Shown here: in pieces, positions 31,507 to 40,336 of the stretch
Position numbering within the stretch: position 1 is the first letter of the stretch
Layout: every line of letters begins with the position of its first letter
NCBI GenBank assembly: GCA_036524155.1
Contig: DATDCV010000031.1
Location: 1-40,336, forward strand
DNA from: DATDCV01 sp036524155
GTDB lineage: Bacteria; Verrucomicrobiota; Verrucomicrobiia; Limisphaerales; UBA8199
Length of the DNA: 40,336 nucleotides
Direction of reading: 5' to 3'
Position numbers and translations under genes: made by a program
The notes under the pieces: model-generated
Seen by the model: the letters and a program-made list of their open reading frames with translations, nothing else
What the model was told of the DNA's origin: nothing
Database searches by the model: none

Positions 31507-33618
31507 TTATTCCACCGCTTTCCATTTGAAGCATTCTCCCCCTTTGCGAGCCGGGCGCGGCCCGGTGGCGGAGACTGTAACCGGCCCCGGCTCGTTAGGT
31601 TTGGTGGCCAGATACCGATGATTAACGAGAGACATGAGCATAGTGTCGCCACGCATGAGGTTGACCCATTGAAACGATTCGGCGTCGCCGGGTGGTTTGC
31701 CGCCGAGATCTTTCAACTCAGCAGCTTCTCCGGCAGCGGAAACGAATCGACCGTTTGCGCACTTGAGTGCCACACGGCCCTTGCCCAAATCAATAACCTG
31801 AAATTTCGCATTCTGAGGAATCGCGCCCGAGGCTTCGGCCGGGACTTCCACCAGGACATTGCTCAGTGTTGCCGCCGCCAGGAAGCTGCTATCTGCTCCG
31901 CTGGTCAGGATGATTGTTTTGCCCACCGGAATTTCGCGTTCGATGCCCCTGGCTCGGGGTTCTTCAACGACATAATTATCAAAGTCGGCATAGCCGCCCG
32001 GCTCGCCGGAGGTGTTGAAGTTGAACAACGCGGGCCGAACGCCCTGGAAGGTGGTCAACTGGAACGTCATGATGAAGGAGCCGCCCAGAGGCGTGAATTG
32101 CCCGCCATCGGCGCTCCAACTGAAGATGGCTTCGTCCGTATCGAAATTGCACGCCACGCGCAACCACACGTGAGACGGGGGATTCTCAGATCCTCGGACG
32201 ACTGTGTTGGTGGGAGCAGTGGCGTTGCCGCGACGCTGGGGGGCTGTGCCACGGAAGAACTGCAGCGTGGTGCCTTCGGCGGATTTCACCACGCTGATAC
32301 CGGCATAGGGACTGCTCAACAGCGCCAAACCGGCGTTGTCACCGACCTTCAAACCGGAGGAGTCCAATTCGACGGTCATGACGGATTCAGGTCCGGGGGG
32401 ACGCTGGCAAAGGCTGTTGCGGGCTGACCAGAGATCGCTGGCGGTCAGGGAATGAAGGCGAAGCACACCGGGCTTTTCGGTAAGCGACCATTTGGCATCA
32501 TCCGGCACATGGTTCCATTGCCAGTGGGGATTGAGCTTGCCGCTGTCGAAGTTGTCGTCGTGAATGAATGCCGGTTTCGGTTCCCCGGAATGGCCGGTGT
32601 TCGGCTTTAGCCAGGTGTTCGGCGCCTTCCTCAGATTGCCGGGCAGGCCGATCAGCGGGAACCCATTGTCCCAGGTGATGGGCACCAAAGCCACCATCCG
32701 GCCGGCGCTGCCGTGGTCCGACATGATGACACTCCACCATTCGCCCGAGGGGATGTCGACCATCCCGCCCTGGTGAAGCCAAAGTCCGCGATCATCGGGT
32801 TGGGCGCGCAGGGGTGCGGCGGCGGTCACACCCAGCGACTCGCCCTGGACCATGCGCTCGATCTTCCACGGGCCTTCAATGGAGTCGGCCACCGCAACCA
32901 TCTGGTCCACGGGGCCGCCCGGGATGGCTGACACATCGACGTACTTGCCATTGATTTTATAGAGGTGATGGCCTTCGCCCATCCGGCCGATCAGGGCCCT
33001 TCTGAGCGCATTCGTGTTGAAGGACCTCAGGTCGGGCGCAAGCTCCTCGATTGGATACGGGCTGCGGGCGCCGGAGATGATGTAAACCTTGCCGTCATCA
33101 TCAAACAACACTGAGAGATCATGGCGTCCGGGCAATTGGTTCCGCTCCCAGGGGCCGTAAATTGATTTGGAGCGGAAGACCTGCAGGCCCACGCCGTTGA
33201 CGTTCGAGAAGATGTAGAACATCCCTTTATGAAAGCGGATGCAGGGTGCCCAAATGCCCCGGCCATAGACATTCCCGCCCTCCAGCCGGAAAGCCGGACC
33301 AAGGTCGAGCCGCTCCATGCAGTAGCCCGCCAGTTCCCAGTTTACCAGGTCCTTGGAATGCATGATCTGAACCGCGGGGTTCATGTGCATCGTCGTTCCG
33401 ACAAGGTAATAATCTTCACCGACCCGGATAATGTCCGGATCCTCGAACTCTTCGTAGAACAAAGGGTTCGAGTAAGTACCGTCACCGTTATCGGCCGTCC
33501 AATGCCGTTGGGCCGCGGCAGGAAGCATCGCTGAATCCGACGGTGCTGCCTGGCTTAACAGGGTGGCGGCCGCCAGCAACACGGATAGGCGAGAACAGGG
33601 CCGGGTCGAGTTGTTCAT
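31507..33618 (-). CDS. exported GH43 arabinosidase/xylosidase with C-terminal accessory domains
   Basis: A 703-residue protein. The signal peptide (LSVLLAAATLLSQAA) is followed by a five-bladed GH43 propeller. The base Asp is in FEDPDIIRVGEDYYL, the pKa modulator in FDDDGKVYII and the acid Glu probably in RMGEGHHLYKING. A DUF1349/concanavalin-like domain follows (HDDNFDSGKLNPHWQWNHVP). The C-terminal part (LKCANGRFVSAAGE, NHRYLATKP) resembles a fascin-like beta-trefoil, which may bind sugar. It should release arabinose or xylose from side chains. The ATG at MNNSTR follows the previous stop by 131 bases, which hold a second-family palindrome. Confidence 0.9.
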   Translation of the reverse strand: MNNSTRPCSRLSVLLAAATLLSQAAPSDSAMLPAAAQRHWTADNGDGTYSNPLFYEEFEDPDIIRVGEDYYLVGTTMHMNPAVQIMHSKDLVNWELAGYCMERLDLGPAFRLEGGNVYGRGIWAPCIRFHKGMFYIFSNVNGVGLQVFRSKSIYGPWERNQLPGRHDLSVLFDDDGKVYIISGARSPYPIEELAPDLRSFNTNALRRALIGRMGEGHHLYKINGKYVDVSAIPGGPVDQMVAVADSIEGPWKIERMVQGESLGVTAAAPLRAQPDDRGLWLHQGGMVDIPSGEWWSVIMSDHGSAGRMVALVPITWDNGFPLIGLPGNLRKAPNTWLKPNTGHSGEPKPAFIHDDNFDSGKLNPHWQWNHVPDDAKWSLTEKPGVLRLHSLTASDLWSARNSLCQRPPGPESVMTVELDSSGLKVGDNAGLALLSSPYAGISVVKSAEGTTLQFFRGTAPQRRGNATAPTNTVVRGSENPPSHVWLRVACNFDTDEAIFSWSADGGQFTPLGGSFIMTFQLTTFQGVRPALFNFNTSGEPGGYADFDNYVVEEPRARGIEREIPVGKTIILTSGADSSFLAAATLSNVLVEVPAEASGAIPQNAKFQVIDLGKGRVALKCANGRFVSAAGEAAELKDLGGKPPGDAESFQWVNLMRGDTMLMSLVNHRYLATKPNEPGPVTVSATGPRPARKGGECFKWKAVE

Positions 33619-33648
33619 CGCTGCAAAAGTCGTCCGCCCAGCGCAGAC

Positions 33649-33721
33649 AGGGGCGGGGACGGCTCGTCCCCGGGTACTGCCGCTGGCTTGCCAAAACCGG
33701 GGACGAGCCGTCCCCGCCCCT
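33649..33721. repeat. second palindrome family, copy A
   Basis: Arms GGGGCGGGGACGGCTCGTCC and its inverse around a central spacer. It lies between the GH51 and GH43 genes. It shares no arm sequence with the GTAGCCGCC family. Confidence 0.9.
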
Positions 33722-33749
33722 ATCAAGCCCGCACGAGCGAGCTGAGCAG

Positions 33750-36725
33750 TCACTTCGTTTTCAATTTCAGGACCGTAACGGAATACGGCGGAAACTCGCG
33801 GGAGAAGCTCGGACCGATGCCCGTCACCGTTTCCGTGTGCGGGATGAGGTTTTCCGGTTTGTCGATGGAGTTGGTGTCGTCCAGCGTTTTCGCGGCCAAC
33901 ACCACCGCTTCGGCTCTCGCTTTGAGTTTTGGCGCGCCGTCGACCTGAACGTTGATCTGCTTCGCGGAACCCGCCGTATTCACCACCTTCAGGTAGATGA
34001 CCCCGCTCCTGGCCTCGCGAGTGGCCACAAAGAAGATCTCCTTGAGTTGCTGCGGCGGCGGAGCAGCACCACCGCGGCGCCCCTGCCGCTGCCAGGTGCG
34101 GGTCGGGATTTTTTGCGAATCCGTTGCGAGGATTTCGTCGCCATGCATGGTGCTGAACATCTTTTGCGAATAATACGATGGCGAGGCGTAGCTGGTCAGT
34201 GCGTCGTAGCCAATCAGATCCGAACTCCATTGCATCGAACGGCCCTGCCCGTTGAGCTGGCTGACGTTGACGAACAGAGGCGCATAACAGGACAGGAGAA
34301 CAATGTCCGAGTTGCGCTCCATACACGACATCCAGGCGCCGTCGCCGAGCGCTCCGGACATATTCGGCGTGGGCGAACCGACGCGCGTAGCCCATTCACC
34401 GCAGAAGATGTTCGGCCCGTTGGTACGCCCGTAGGTGTCATACCTGAACGCCTGCGCCATCATTTCTTCCATGTTGCGATAGAAGTGTTCGTCGACCAGG
34501 TCTGGCGTGCGGCTTTTCACCCAGAGGCTCTGGGGTTGTTCATAGCCGGCTGAAGAAATCACCTTCAACTGTGGGTATTTCTTTTTGATGGCGTCGTAGA
34601 ATTGCGCGAACCGTCCGTCATAAGTCCCATTTCGATCGGTGCCGCTGCGGTCAAACCAATCCTCGTTCCCGACCTCCACATATTGCATTTTGAAGGGCTT
34701 GGGGTGCCCATCCCTGGCGCGCTGCGCGCCCCATTTTGTCGTCTTGGCGTCACCAATGAGATACTCGATCTCTTCGAGCGCTTCCTGAACATACGGGTCG
34801 AGCTTGGGGCCGGCAGGGATGACACCACCCTGGCCGAGGCAGTAGCCCGCAAAGACGCCGAGCAGGGGCTCCATGTTCAGGTCCTCGCACCACTCCGCAA
34901 ATTCGAGGAGCCCAAAACCATCGGTGGACCAGTAACCCCAGGGACTGGGATGGCCAGGACGCCGTTCCAGGGGGCCGATGGTTTCCTTCCAGTTGAAACG
35001 CTGATTGAATGCGTTGCCCTCAAGATAATTGCCGCCGGGGAACCGGAGGAACTTGGGCTTCATGGCCGCCAGCATTTCCATGATGTCCACGCGGTTGCCA
35101 TTCTTCCGATTCTTGTATGTGGGTGGGAACAGGGAAACGTTCTGTAACCAGACTGTACCTGGCTTTCGAGTCGTAAGCTTGAAAACGTTTTCCTTTGAGG
35201 CGGGAACATGCCTGGTCTTCAATCTGGCTTGGAAGTTCTTCCAGCTCGTGGTCAGCCCGGAGATTTCGGCGCTTGCATAAGTGGTCTTGCCATCGGCGCT
35301 TTCGATGCTCACCGTCAAGGGTCCTGTAAAGCCGGGGTCCGCTTTCGCAAAGAACGACAAGCTGTAGGCCGTCTTTGGCTTCACGGGAATTCCCCAGTAA
35401 CCGCCATTAGCAACGCCAACCGGCGCAGCGGCTGTCGCCGACGCAGCGTTGATCTTCAGGCTGACATTCAGGAATTCGTTTAACGGAGCATTCGTGTCGA
35501 GGACAATCGAGGCTCCGCCCACGACCGTCCAGTACCTGGGCTTGGTGTCAGGCCGAAAAGTGACCGGAAGGTATTTCCCTGTTTCGTAAGTGTCGGGAGT
35601 AACGCGCGGAACCACGGCATCTGCTTTGAAGGAGCGGTTGCGGATGAGTTCTCCGTAGAGGCCACCCTCGTAGGCGAAATTGATTTCTTCGGTCATCAGC
35701 CCGTACAGCATAGGACTGAGTTTGCCGATGACTTTGCCGGCATCAATTTTCAGAACCGTGGGGCCCGCGGGTGGCGTTGGAGCCGGTGTGGCATCGGCTT
35801 GTGCGGAGGAAGCGGCGGGGGCGGGAGCGGTCGCGGTCGCGCCGGCCTCGGCGCCAGACTGTGGGATGATCTCAATCGCGCAGATTTGCGGATTCTCGAC
35901 TTTGGGCGTGAAGGTCACCTTGATTTTCCCATCGGTGACTTCCACGGGGACAGTCTCCACATAGGCCTTCAAAAATCCGCCCGCTTTGACCCATGGGTCG
36001 AAGTCTTTGAAATCTCTCCCCTGGACGTTAAACGAGAACACGCGTTGACCCGGCCCGGTGATGCCCTCGAATGTTTCGGCGAAGTGCAGCTTCACCACGT
36101 AGTGCCCGTTGGGCACCGGCCAGGAAAACGAGTCCATGCTGTAGTGCTCAGACCGGTAAAGGTCGGGGCTCTTTGTGTTGCCGATCTCGATATCGGGACG
36201 TTCGATGGTTTGGCCGCCCTCGAAACCCTGGTCGGCCAGCCAGACATTGCCCTCGGCATCTTTGACTGCCTCCGATTTGCCGGCTTTAATCCGGATGCTC
36301 TTTGCGGCCGTCGCGGTCGTACCGGCCTTGGTCTGCTCGCGTTTAGCTACGATGTCGGCTTTGCCAAAGTCGCCGACCTCCCGCGTGAATCTGATTTCGT
36401 TGCCGTCAGCCGAAATCTTGCCGGTGTAGCTGATCCGAATCTCTCGGTCCTGGAGACTCAGGATCTCCGCGAACGAGATCGTGTCGCCGTCCACCTTTCC
36501 TTCTCTCAGTTCAGCTTCGCGCTTCCGGTCGCCGGCTTCGGAGTTGGCTTTCCCGGTCAATTTGGAGCCGTCCTGCTTGAAGGTGAAGGTGTAGAACTGA
36601 TGGCCGATTTGCGAATCGAACTCGGAACGCCAAGTGCCGGTGACGTCGGCTGCCAGCACGTCCATTAGGGAACCGGCAACAAAGAAAGCACACGCGACGA
36701 GCACGAATGATAGTTGTTTCTTCAT
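33750..36725 (-). CDS. exported GH51 alpha-L-arabinofuranosidase with lipocalin-like and malectin domains
   Basis: A 991-residue protein with a signal peptide (residues 1-25). A lipocalin-like beta domain covers about 26-130 (TGTWRSEFDSQIGHQF). A malectin-type sugar-binding domain covers about 145-288 (FSWPVPNGHYVVKLHFAETF). A Pro/Ala-rich linker leads to GH51 from about 325, with the acid Glu in YVEVGNEDWFD and the nucleophile Glu in FCGEWATR. It removes arabinofuranose from arabinoxylan or arabinan outside the cytoplasm. The gene begins 28 bases after the esterase stop. The first two domains also occur in the esterase. Confidence 0.92.
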   Translation of the reverse strand: MKKQLSFVLVACAFFVAGSLMDVLAADVTGTWRSEFDSQIGHQFYTFTFKQDGSKLTGKANSEAGDRKREAELREGKVDGDTISFAEILSLQDREIRISYTGKISADGNEIRFTREVGDFGKADIVAKREQTKAGTTATAAKSIRIKAGKSEAVKDAEGNVWLADQGFEGGQTIERPDIEIGNTKSPDLYRSEHYSMDSFSWPVPNGHYVVKLHFAETFEGITGPGQRVFSFNVQGRDFKDFDPWVKAGGFLKAYVETVPVEVTDGKIKVTFTPKVENPQICAIEIIPQSGAEAGATATAPAPAASSAQADATPAPTPPAGPTVLKIDAGKVIGKLSPMLYGLMTEEINFAYEGGLYGELIRNRSFKADAVVPRVTPDTYETGKYLPVTFRPDTKPRYWTVVGGASIVLDTNAPLNEFLNVSLKINAASATAAAPVGVANGGYWGIPVKPKTAYSLSFFAKADPGFTGPLTVSIESADGKTTYASAEISGLTTSWKNFQARLKTRHVPASKENVFKLTTRKPGTVWLQNVSLFPPTYKNRKNGNRVDIMEMLAAMKPKFLRFPGGNYLEGNAFNQRFNWKETIGPLERRPGHPSPWGYWSTDGFGLLEFAEWCEDLNMEPLLGVFAGYCLGQGGVIPAGPKLDPYVQEALEEIEYLIGDAKTTKWGAQRARDGHPKPFKMQYVEVGNEDWFDRSGTDRNGTYDGRFAQFYDAIKKKYPQLKVISSAGYEQPQSLWVKSRTPDLVDEHFYRNMEEMMAQAFRYDTYGRTNGPNIFCGEWATRVGSPTPNMSGALGDGAWMSCMERNSDIVLLSCYAPLFVNVSQLNGQGRSMQWSSDLIGYDALTSYASPSYYSQKMFSTMHGDEILATDSQKIPTRTWQRQGRRGGAAPPPQQLKEIFFVATREARSGVIYLKVVNTAGSAKQINVQVDGAPKLKARAEAVVLAAKTLDDTNSIDKPENLIPHTETVTGIGPSFSREFPPYSVTVLKLKTK
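35861..36293 (-). repeat. malectin module in the GH51 gene, homologous to the two in the esterase gene
   Basis: The encoded module (KAGKSEAVKDAEGNVW ... ENPQICAIEI) is closely similar to the modules at 38048-38490 and 38530-38970. Confidence 0.85.
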
Positions 36726-36753
36726 AGATTAAATGTTTCAGCCGAGGCGACGT

Positions 36754-39700
36754 CTATTTGAATATCTGCTGAGCGAACCAATACAGACTGTTTTTCCAAT
36801 GGTTAAAGTCATGGGCGTTGTCATCCACCTGCCAAATGTGCGGAACATTTTTCTCTTTCAGATAGGCGTGCGTCCGCAAGCTGAAGGTCATCAGCCCGTC
36901 TTTCCTGCCGCAGGAGATCCACAGCACTTTTAGTTCTTCCCTGGCTTTTGCTGGATCAGGAACCAGCACCTCGGGTGCCCGTGTGTTCGGGGCCGACGAG
37001 AAACCTCCGACGTTTGCAAAGGTGTCGAGGTTGCCTAACCCGAAGTCGAGCGACTGCCCGCCGCCCATCGATAGCCCGGCCAGTGCGCGGTGTTCGCGAT
37101 CGGCATACACAGAATAGTGCGATTCAATAAATGGAATAATGTCCTTTATCAGGTCGCTCTCGAAGTTTTTTCCCCAGCCATCACCTGCAAGGGCAGCAGG
37201 GTCGCCATCGCCGCTGAAACCGCCTCGCCGGCTACGCCCCGTGTTGGCAGTGTTGGTGGTGGCATTGCCGTTGGGCAAAACCATGATCATGGGCTCGATC
37301 TTCTTGTCGGCGATTAGATTATCGAGGACCACATTGGCCGCACCGCCCCTCGCCCATTCCCGGTTTTCATTCCCCCCGATGCCGTGCAACAGGAACAGAA
37401 TGGGATACTTCTTACCTTTCGAATATCCAGGCGGAGTATATACCTCCATCCACCGTTTAATGCCGATAGTCTTGGAGTCGTAATCAACTCGCTCAAGCCT
37501 GCCGTGGGCGATGTCTTCGCGGACTTTGTCAAAACCTTCCGGAGGCTTCGGGAAGGCTTCTTTGTTATCTTCCGGGCTGAGAGTAACGGGAGCGCCGAAT
37601 CCGCCGCGTCCACCACCTCTGCGCCCGCCGGGTTCCGCGGCCGCTTGGGCTGGAGCAGCCTGCAAACGAGCATCTGGCCCCGCACGTTTCGCCACCAGTT
37701 CCTCTTTGGCGACCTCGCCGACCTGGCGGGTCAATTTCATTTCATTCCCCATGACTTTGCCGGTATAAACGATTCGCAGGTCGTTGCCTTGGAAGTTGAA
37801 CATTTCGACGAACACCACAGAGTCGCCATCTATTTTACCTTCCTTCAACTCGGTTTCGTGCTTGTCACCGTTGATGTCTGCGGTCGCCTTGCCTGTCAGA
37901 CTGGAACCTTCCTGCTTTAGCACGAAGGTGTATTTCTGCAGGCCGATCTGCGTGTCGAACTCGGCCTTCCAGGTTCCTGTCAGGTCCGTCGTGAGGGTCC
38001 CAGCGGCAGCTGCGGAAGTTCCCTTGCTGGTCTCACGAGCTCCCTGCGGAATAATCTCGATCGCACAGATTTGGGGGTTCTCGACGTTTGGGGTGAAGGT
38101 CACTTTAACCTTACCATCGGTCACCTCGACGGGGACTGCCTCGATGTAAGCCTTCAAGAACCCACCCGCCTTGACCCAGACATCAAAGTCCTTGAACTCG
38201 CGCCCCTGGACATTGAAAGAGAATACGCGTTGGCCCGGCCCAGTGATTCCTTCGAAGGTTTCTGCGAAATGCAGTTTCACCAGGTACTTTCCGTTCGGAA
38301 CAGGCCACGAGAAAGAATCCATGCTGTAGTGCTCGGACCGGTATAGATCGGGGCTCTTCGTGTTCGCGATCTGGATTTCAGGTCGTTCAATAGTTTGGCC
38401 ACCTTCAAAACCCTGATCGGCTTGCCATACATTGCCTTCCGCATCTTTGACCGGCTCGGATTTGCCGGCTTTGATCCGGATCACCTTTGCATCGGCTGAA
38501 GCTGCGGCCGAAGCAGACATTCCTTCCGGGGCAATCTCAATCGCGCAGATTTGGGGGTTCTCGACGTTCGGCGTGAAAGTCACCTTGATCTTGCCGTCGG
38601 TGACCTCGACGGGGACGGTCTCCACGTACGCTTTCAAAAACCCGCCGGCTTTGACCCAAACATCGAAGTCTTTGAACTCGTGTCCCTGGACGTTGAAAGA
38701 AAAAACGCGTTGGCCCGGCCCAGTAATTCCTTCGAAGGTTTCTGCGAAATGCAGTTTCACCAGGTACTTTCCGTTCGGAACAGGCCACGAGAAAGAATCC
38801 ATGCTGTAGTGCTCCGCCCGGTAAAGATCGGGGCTCTTCGTGTTGGCGATCTGGATGTCGGGACGCTCTATCGTTTGGCCGCCTTCAAAACCCTGCTCGG
38901 CCTGCCATACATTGCCTTCAGCATCTTTGACCGGCTCGGATTTACCGGCTTTGATGCGAATGATGCCGCCTTCAGTCGTAGCCGCCGCTGGGCTACTTTT
39001 CGTGGGAGCAGGCGTTGCTACGGGTGCCACAGCCGGGACTTGTGCGGCAGCCATTTCCACCGGATGGTCCTGGAACAGTAGCGGTGCAAACTGATAAAGG
39101 CTCCGTCGCCAGGACTGCCACTCATGCGCCGTTTCAGGAGACACGTAAAAGTAAGTGTTTACGCCCTCCGCCTTGAGCGCCTGCGTGTTTGCCTTGGGAT
39201 CGCCCCCAAATCCTCCACGATTACCGCCCAGTTCACGACTGCCGTAGCCGACAAACACCACCTTTACCTTCTGCTTGAACCCCGCCATGTCGGTGATGTT
39301 GGTCGGAGCGATGCTGCCGCCGCTAAAAATCCCGATGTGGGAGAACTTGTCGAGGTTGGCAAGAGTGATCTGGCGGGTCTGCATTCCACCCATGGAAAGG
39401 CCAGCCATAGCTCGATTAGGCTGGTCTGCCAAAGTCCGATAATTGGCATCGATGAAGGGGAGCAGATCGTCGATGAGAACTCGCTCGAAAGCGCTGAAGT
39501 TGAAGCGGCCGCGTCCGCCGGGACCGGCGTTTGCAGCACTGCCGGGAACATAGCTGTTGGCCATCACGATCATGAATGGCTTGGCCTTTCCCTCGGCAAT
39601 CAGGTTGTCCATGATTAGACCAGCGTGTCCCTGGCTGCCCCAACCGGTTTCATCCTCCCCGCCACCATGCTGCAGATACAACACGGGGTAGCGTCGGGAC

Positions 39701-40206
39701 GAATCCTTCTCATAATCCGGAGGGGTATAAACGAAGCAGCGGAGATTGGCGTTGGCGTTTTTGGAATAGTAAAGGGTCTGACGCAATTGGCCGTGAGGCA
39801 CGTCCTTAAGGGCATAGAATTCCTGGTCGTAGGCGGGGACTTCGACGCCACTGCCCCAGCGGCTGGCGCCGTAAAAGAAAAGGCTACCAGGATCCGGAAC
39901 CGCAGCACCATCGACGAGGATCTGGTAATAGTGAAAGCCTTCGTCCTGCGGTCGCGACTCGCCTATCCAGGCGCCGTCCTCACCTTTGGTCAGGGGATAT
40001 TTCACAGCGCCTATATCAAGCATCACGCTTTGGGCCTGCGGTGCAACGACGCGCGCACGCACGCGCCTTTCAGAATTTACCTGTGGGTATTGTTTGCCGG
40101 GCTGATTGAGTGAGGATGGTTTGAAATCCTCGACCGCCGGTTGGTTTGTTTGCGCCATGGCCGAGAAACCGGCCACTAGAGAGAGAGCTAGAATTCTGGT
40201 TTTCAT
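36754..40206 (-). CDS. exported double CE1 esterase with two malectin and one lipocalin-like domain
   Basis: A 1150-residue protein. It has a signal peptide (1-18) and an E-set-like N-domain (about 45-110). The first CE1/esterase-D domain (about 130-385) has Ser in AGLSMGGMQT and a His in SPETAHEWQSW. Two malectin domains follow (about 412-560 and 572-720), then a lipocalin-like domain (about 739-840) and a second CE1 domain (about 880-1150), with Ser in AGLSMGGGQS and His in NAHDFNHW. CE1 enzymes cleave feruloyl or acetyl esters on xylan. It is the first gene of the operon and ends 28 bases before GH51. Two different esterase domains in one chain suggest two ester types. Confidence 0.9.
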   Translation of the reverse strand: MKTRILALSLVAGFSAMAQTNQPAVEDFKPSSLNQPGKQYPQVNSERRVRARVVAPQAQSVMLDIGAVKYPLTKGEDGAWIGESRPQDEGFHYYQILVDGAAVPDPGSLFFYGASRWGSGVEVPAYDQEFYALKDVPHGQLRQTLYYSKNANANLRCFVYTPPDYEKDSSRRYPVLYLQHGGGEDETGWGSQGHAGLIMDNLIAEGKAKPFMIVMANSYVPGSAANAGPGGRGRFNFSAFERVLIDDLLPFIDANYRTLADQPNRAMAGLSMGGMQTRQITLANLDKFSHIGIFSGGSIAPTNITDMAGFKQKVKVVFVGYGSRELGGNRGGFGGDPKANTQALKAEGVNTYFYVSPETAHEWQSWRRSLYQFAPLLFQDHPVEMAAAQVPAVAPVATPAPTKSSPAAATTEGGIIRIKAGKSEPVKDAEGNVWQAEQGFEGGQTIERPDIQIANTKSPDLYRAEHYSMDSFSWPVPNGKYLVKLHFAETFEGITGPGQRVFSFNVQGHEFKDFDVWVKAGGFLKAYVETVPVEVTDGKIKVTFTPNVENPQICAIEIAPEGMSASAAASADAKVIRIKAGKSEPVKDAEGNVWQADQGFEGGQTIERPEIQIANTKSPDLYRSEHYSMDSFSWPVPNGKYLVKLHFAETFEGITGPGQRVFSFNVQGREFKDFDVWVKAGGFLKAYIEAVPVEVTDGKVKVTFTPNVENPQICAIEIIPQGARETSKGTSAAAAGTLTTDLTGTWKAEFDTQIGLQKYTFVLKQEGSSLTGKATADINGDKHETELKEGKIDGDSVVFVEMFNFQGNDLRIVYTGKVMGNEMKLTRQVGEVAKEELVAKRAGPDARLQAAPAQAAAEPGGRRGGGRGGFGAPVTLSPEDNKEAFPKPPEGFDKVREDIAHGRLERVDYDSKTIGIKRWMEVYTPPGYSKGKKYPILFLLHGIGGNENREWARGGAANVVLDNLIADKKIEPMIMVLPNGNATTNTANTGRSRRGGFSGDGDPAALAGDGWGKNFESDLIKDIIPFIESHYSVYADREHRALAGLSMGGGQSLDFGLGNLDTFANVGGFSSAPNTRAPEVLVPDPAKAREELKVLWISCGRKDGLMTFSLRTHAYLKEKNVPHIWQVDDNAHDFNHWKNSLYWFAQQIFK
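38048..38970 (-). repeat. tandem malectin modules, 480-base period
   Basis: Two copies (38530-38970 and 38048-38490). Positions 38706-38813 and 38226-38333 differ at only about one base in 108. Confidence 0.9.
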
Positions 40207-40256
40207 GAGATCGTTCCTAAATCATTCATAACTGCTCGGGTCGCTGCGGCGGACCT

Positions 40257-40335
40257 GACAGGGGCGGGGACGGCTCGTCCCCGGTTTGGGGAAGCCATCG
40301 ACAACGCCCGGGGACGAGCCGTCCCCGCCCCTGTC
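40257..40335. repeat. second palindrome family, copy B
   Basis: The inverted repeat GACAGGGGCGGGGACGGCTC and its inverse flanks a variable centre. It lies upstream of the esterase gene, where the operon promoter would be, and runs to the window end. Confidence 0.9.
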
Positions 40336-40336
40336 C

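Noticed and set aside
33619..34395. Extension of the GH43 frame upstream of its signal peptide
   Set aside because: It is antisense-free but out of frame with the GH51 C-terminus on the same strand; the signal peptide at 33618 gives the true start.
1..40336. CRISPR array, tRNA or rRNA genes
   Set aside because: No regularly spaced direct repeats and no recognisable tRNA or rRNA sequence were seen on reading; small tRNAs could be missed without a scan.

Overview
The window looks like a chromosomal segment of a soil- or freshwater-type Verrucomicrobiota bacterium (Pedosphaera/Limisphaerales-like). This is inferred from gene content only: a DUF5069 protein, DM13-like and beta-propeller exported proteins, a leucine-rich-repeat protein ending in a truncated formylglycine-generating-enzyme-type domain, and malectin-carrying glycoside hydrolases. 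No rRNA or tRNA gene was found to confirm it.

Layout. 1-636 has no recognised protein gene but holds a cluster of strong hairpins and a minus-strand terminator (candidate ncRNA). 637-4012 is a minus-strand membrane/redox operon ending in an unusual ferric-reductase-like/Rieske/DedA fusion. 4094-9930 carries small enzymes (EthD-like, exported haloacid dehalogenase, VOC protein), a GMC oxidoreductase/SDR pair and a bifunctional methionine sulfoxide reductase. 10000-13701 holds a DM13-like exported protein, a REP-associated tyrosine transposase (RAYT) framed by its palindromes, an ECF sigma factor with a zinc anti-sigma factor, and a secreted beta-propeller. 13760-17433 contains an acetyltransferase and a patch of decaying genes: truncated copies of the haloacid dehalogenase and of the MsrB leader, a leucine-rich-repeat gene cut inside its last domain, and a thioredoxin relic. 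17434-26861 holds DUF5069, PPOX, a dehalogenase-like hydrolase with a divergent TetR regulator, a GH63-like glucosidase, a four-helix-bundle gene between AT-rich repeats, a second SDR, and an anti-sigma/OlsB-like/PlsC-like cluster. 27465-40206 is a minus-strand arabinoxylan-utilisation operon: CE1-CE1 esterase, GH51, GH43, GH3 and a sugar:cation symporter.

Two systems stand out. (1) An 11-member set of palindromic repeats (arms start GTAGCCGCCGACGTGAGGAG) surrounds a RAYT gene. Four copies lie inside or at the 3' end of protein genes in an open frame, adding peptides such as SRRREEA or VAADVRRR. A fifth supplies the stop codon of the RAYT gene. This recalls the coding Rickettsia palindromic elements, here next to a probable transposase. 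(2) Eight transcription units share a promoter-like motif, TGTAAGG, then 15 bases (16 in one case), then CGAC. They include the redox operon, GMC/SDR, msrBA, DM13, the propeller, the LRR gene, the second SDR and the second anti-sigma/lipid cluster. The ECF sigma factor at 11380-12018 is the obvious candidate to read it. The targets fit an envelope or oxidative-damage regulon.

A second palindrome family (GGGGCGGGGACGGCTCGTCC arms) occurs twice, both times next to genes of the polysaccharide operon. The two largest proteins of that operon share malectin and lipocalin-like modules, and two malectin copies are nearly identical at the DNA level.
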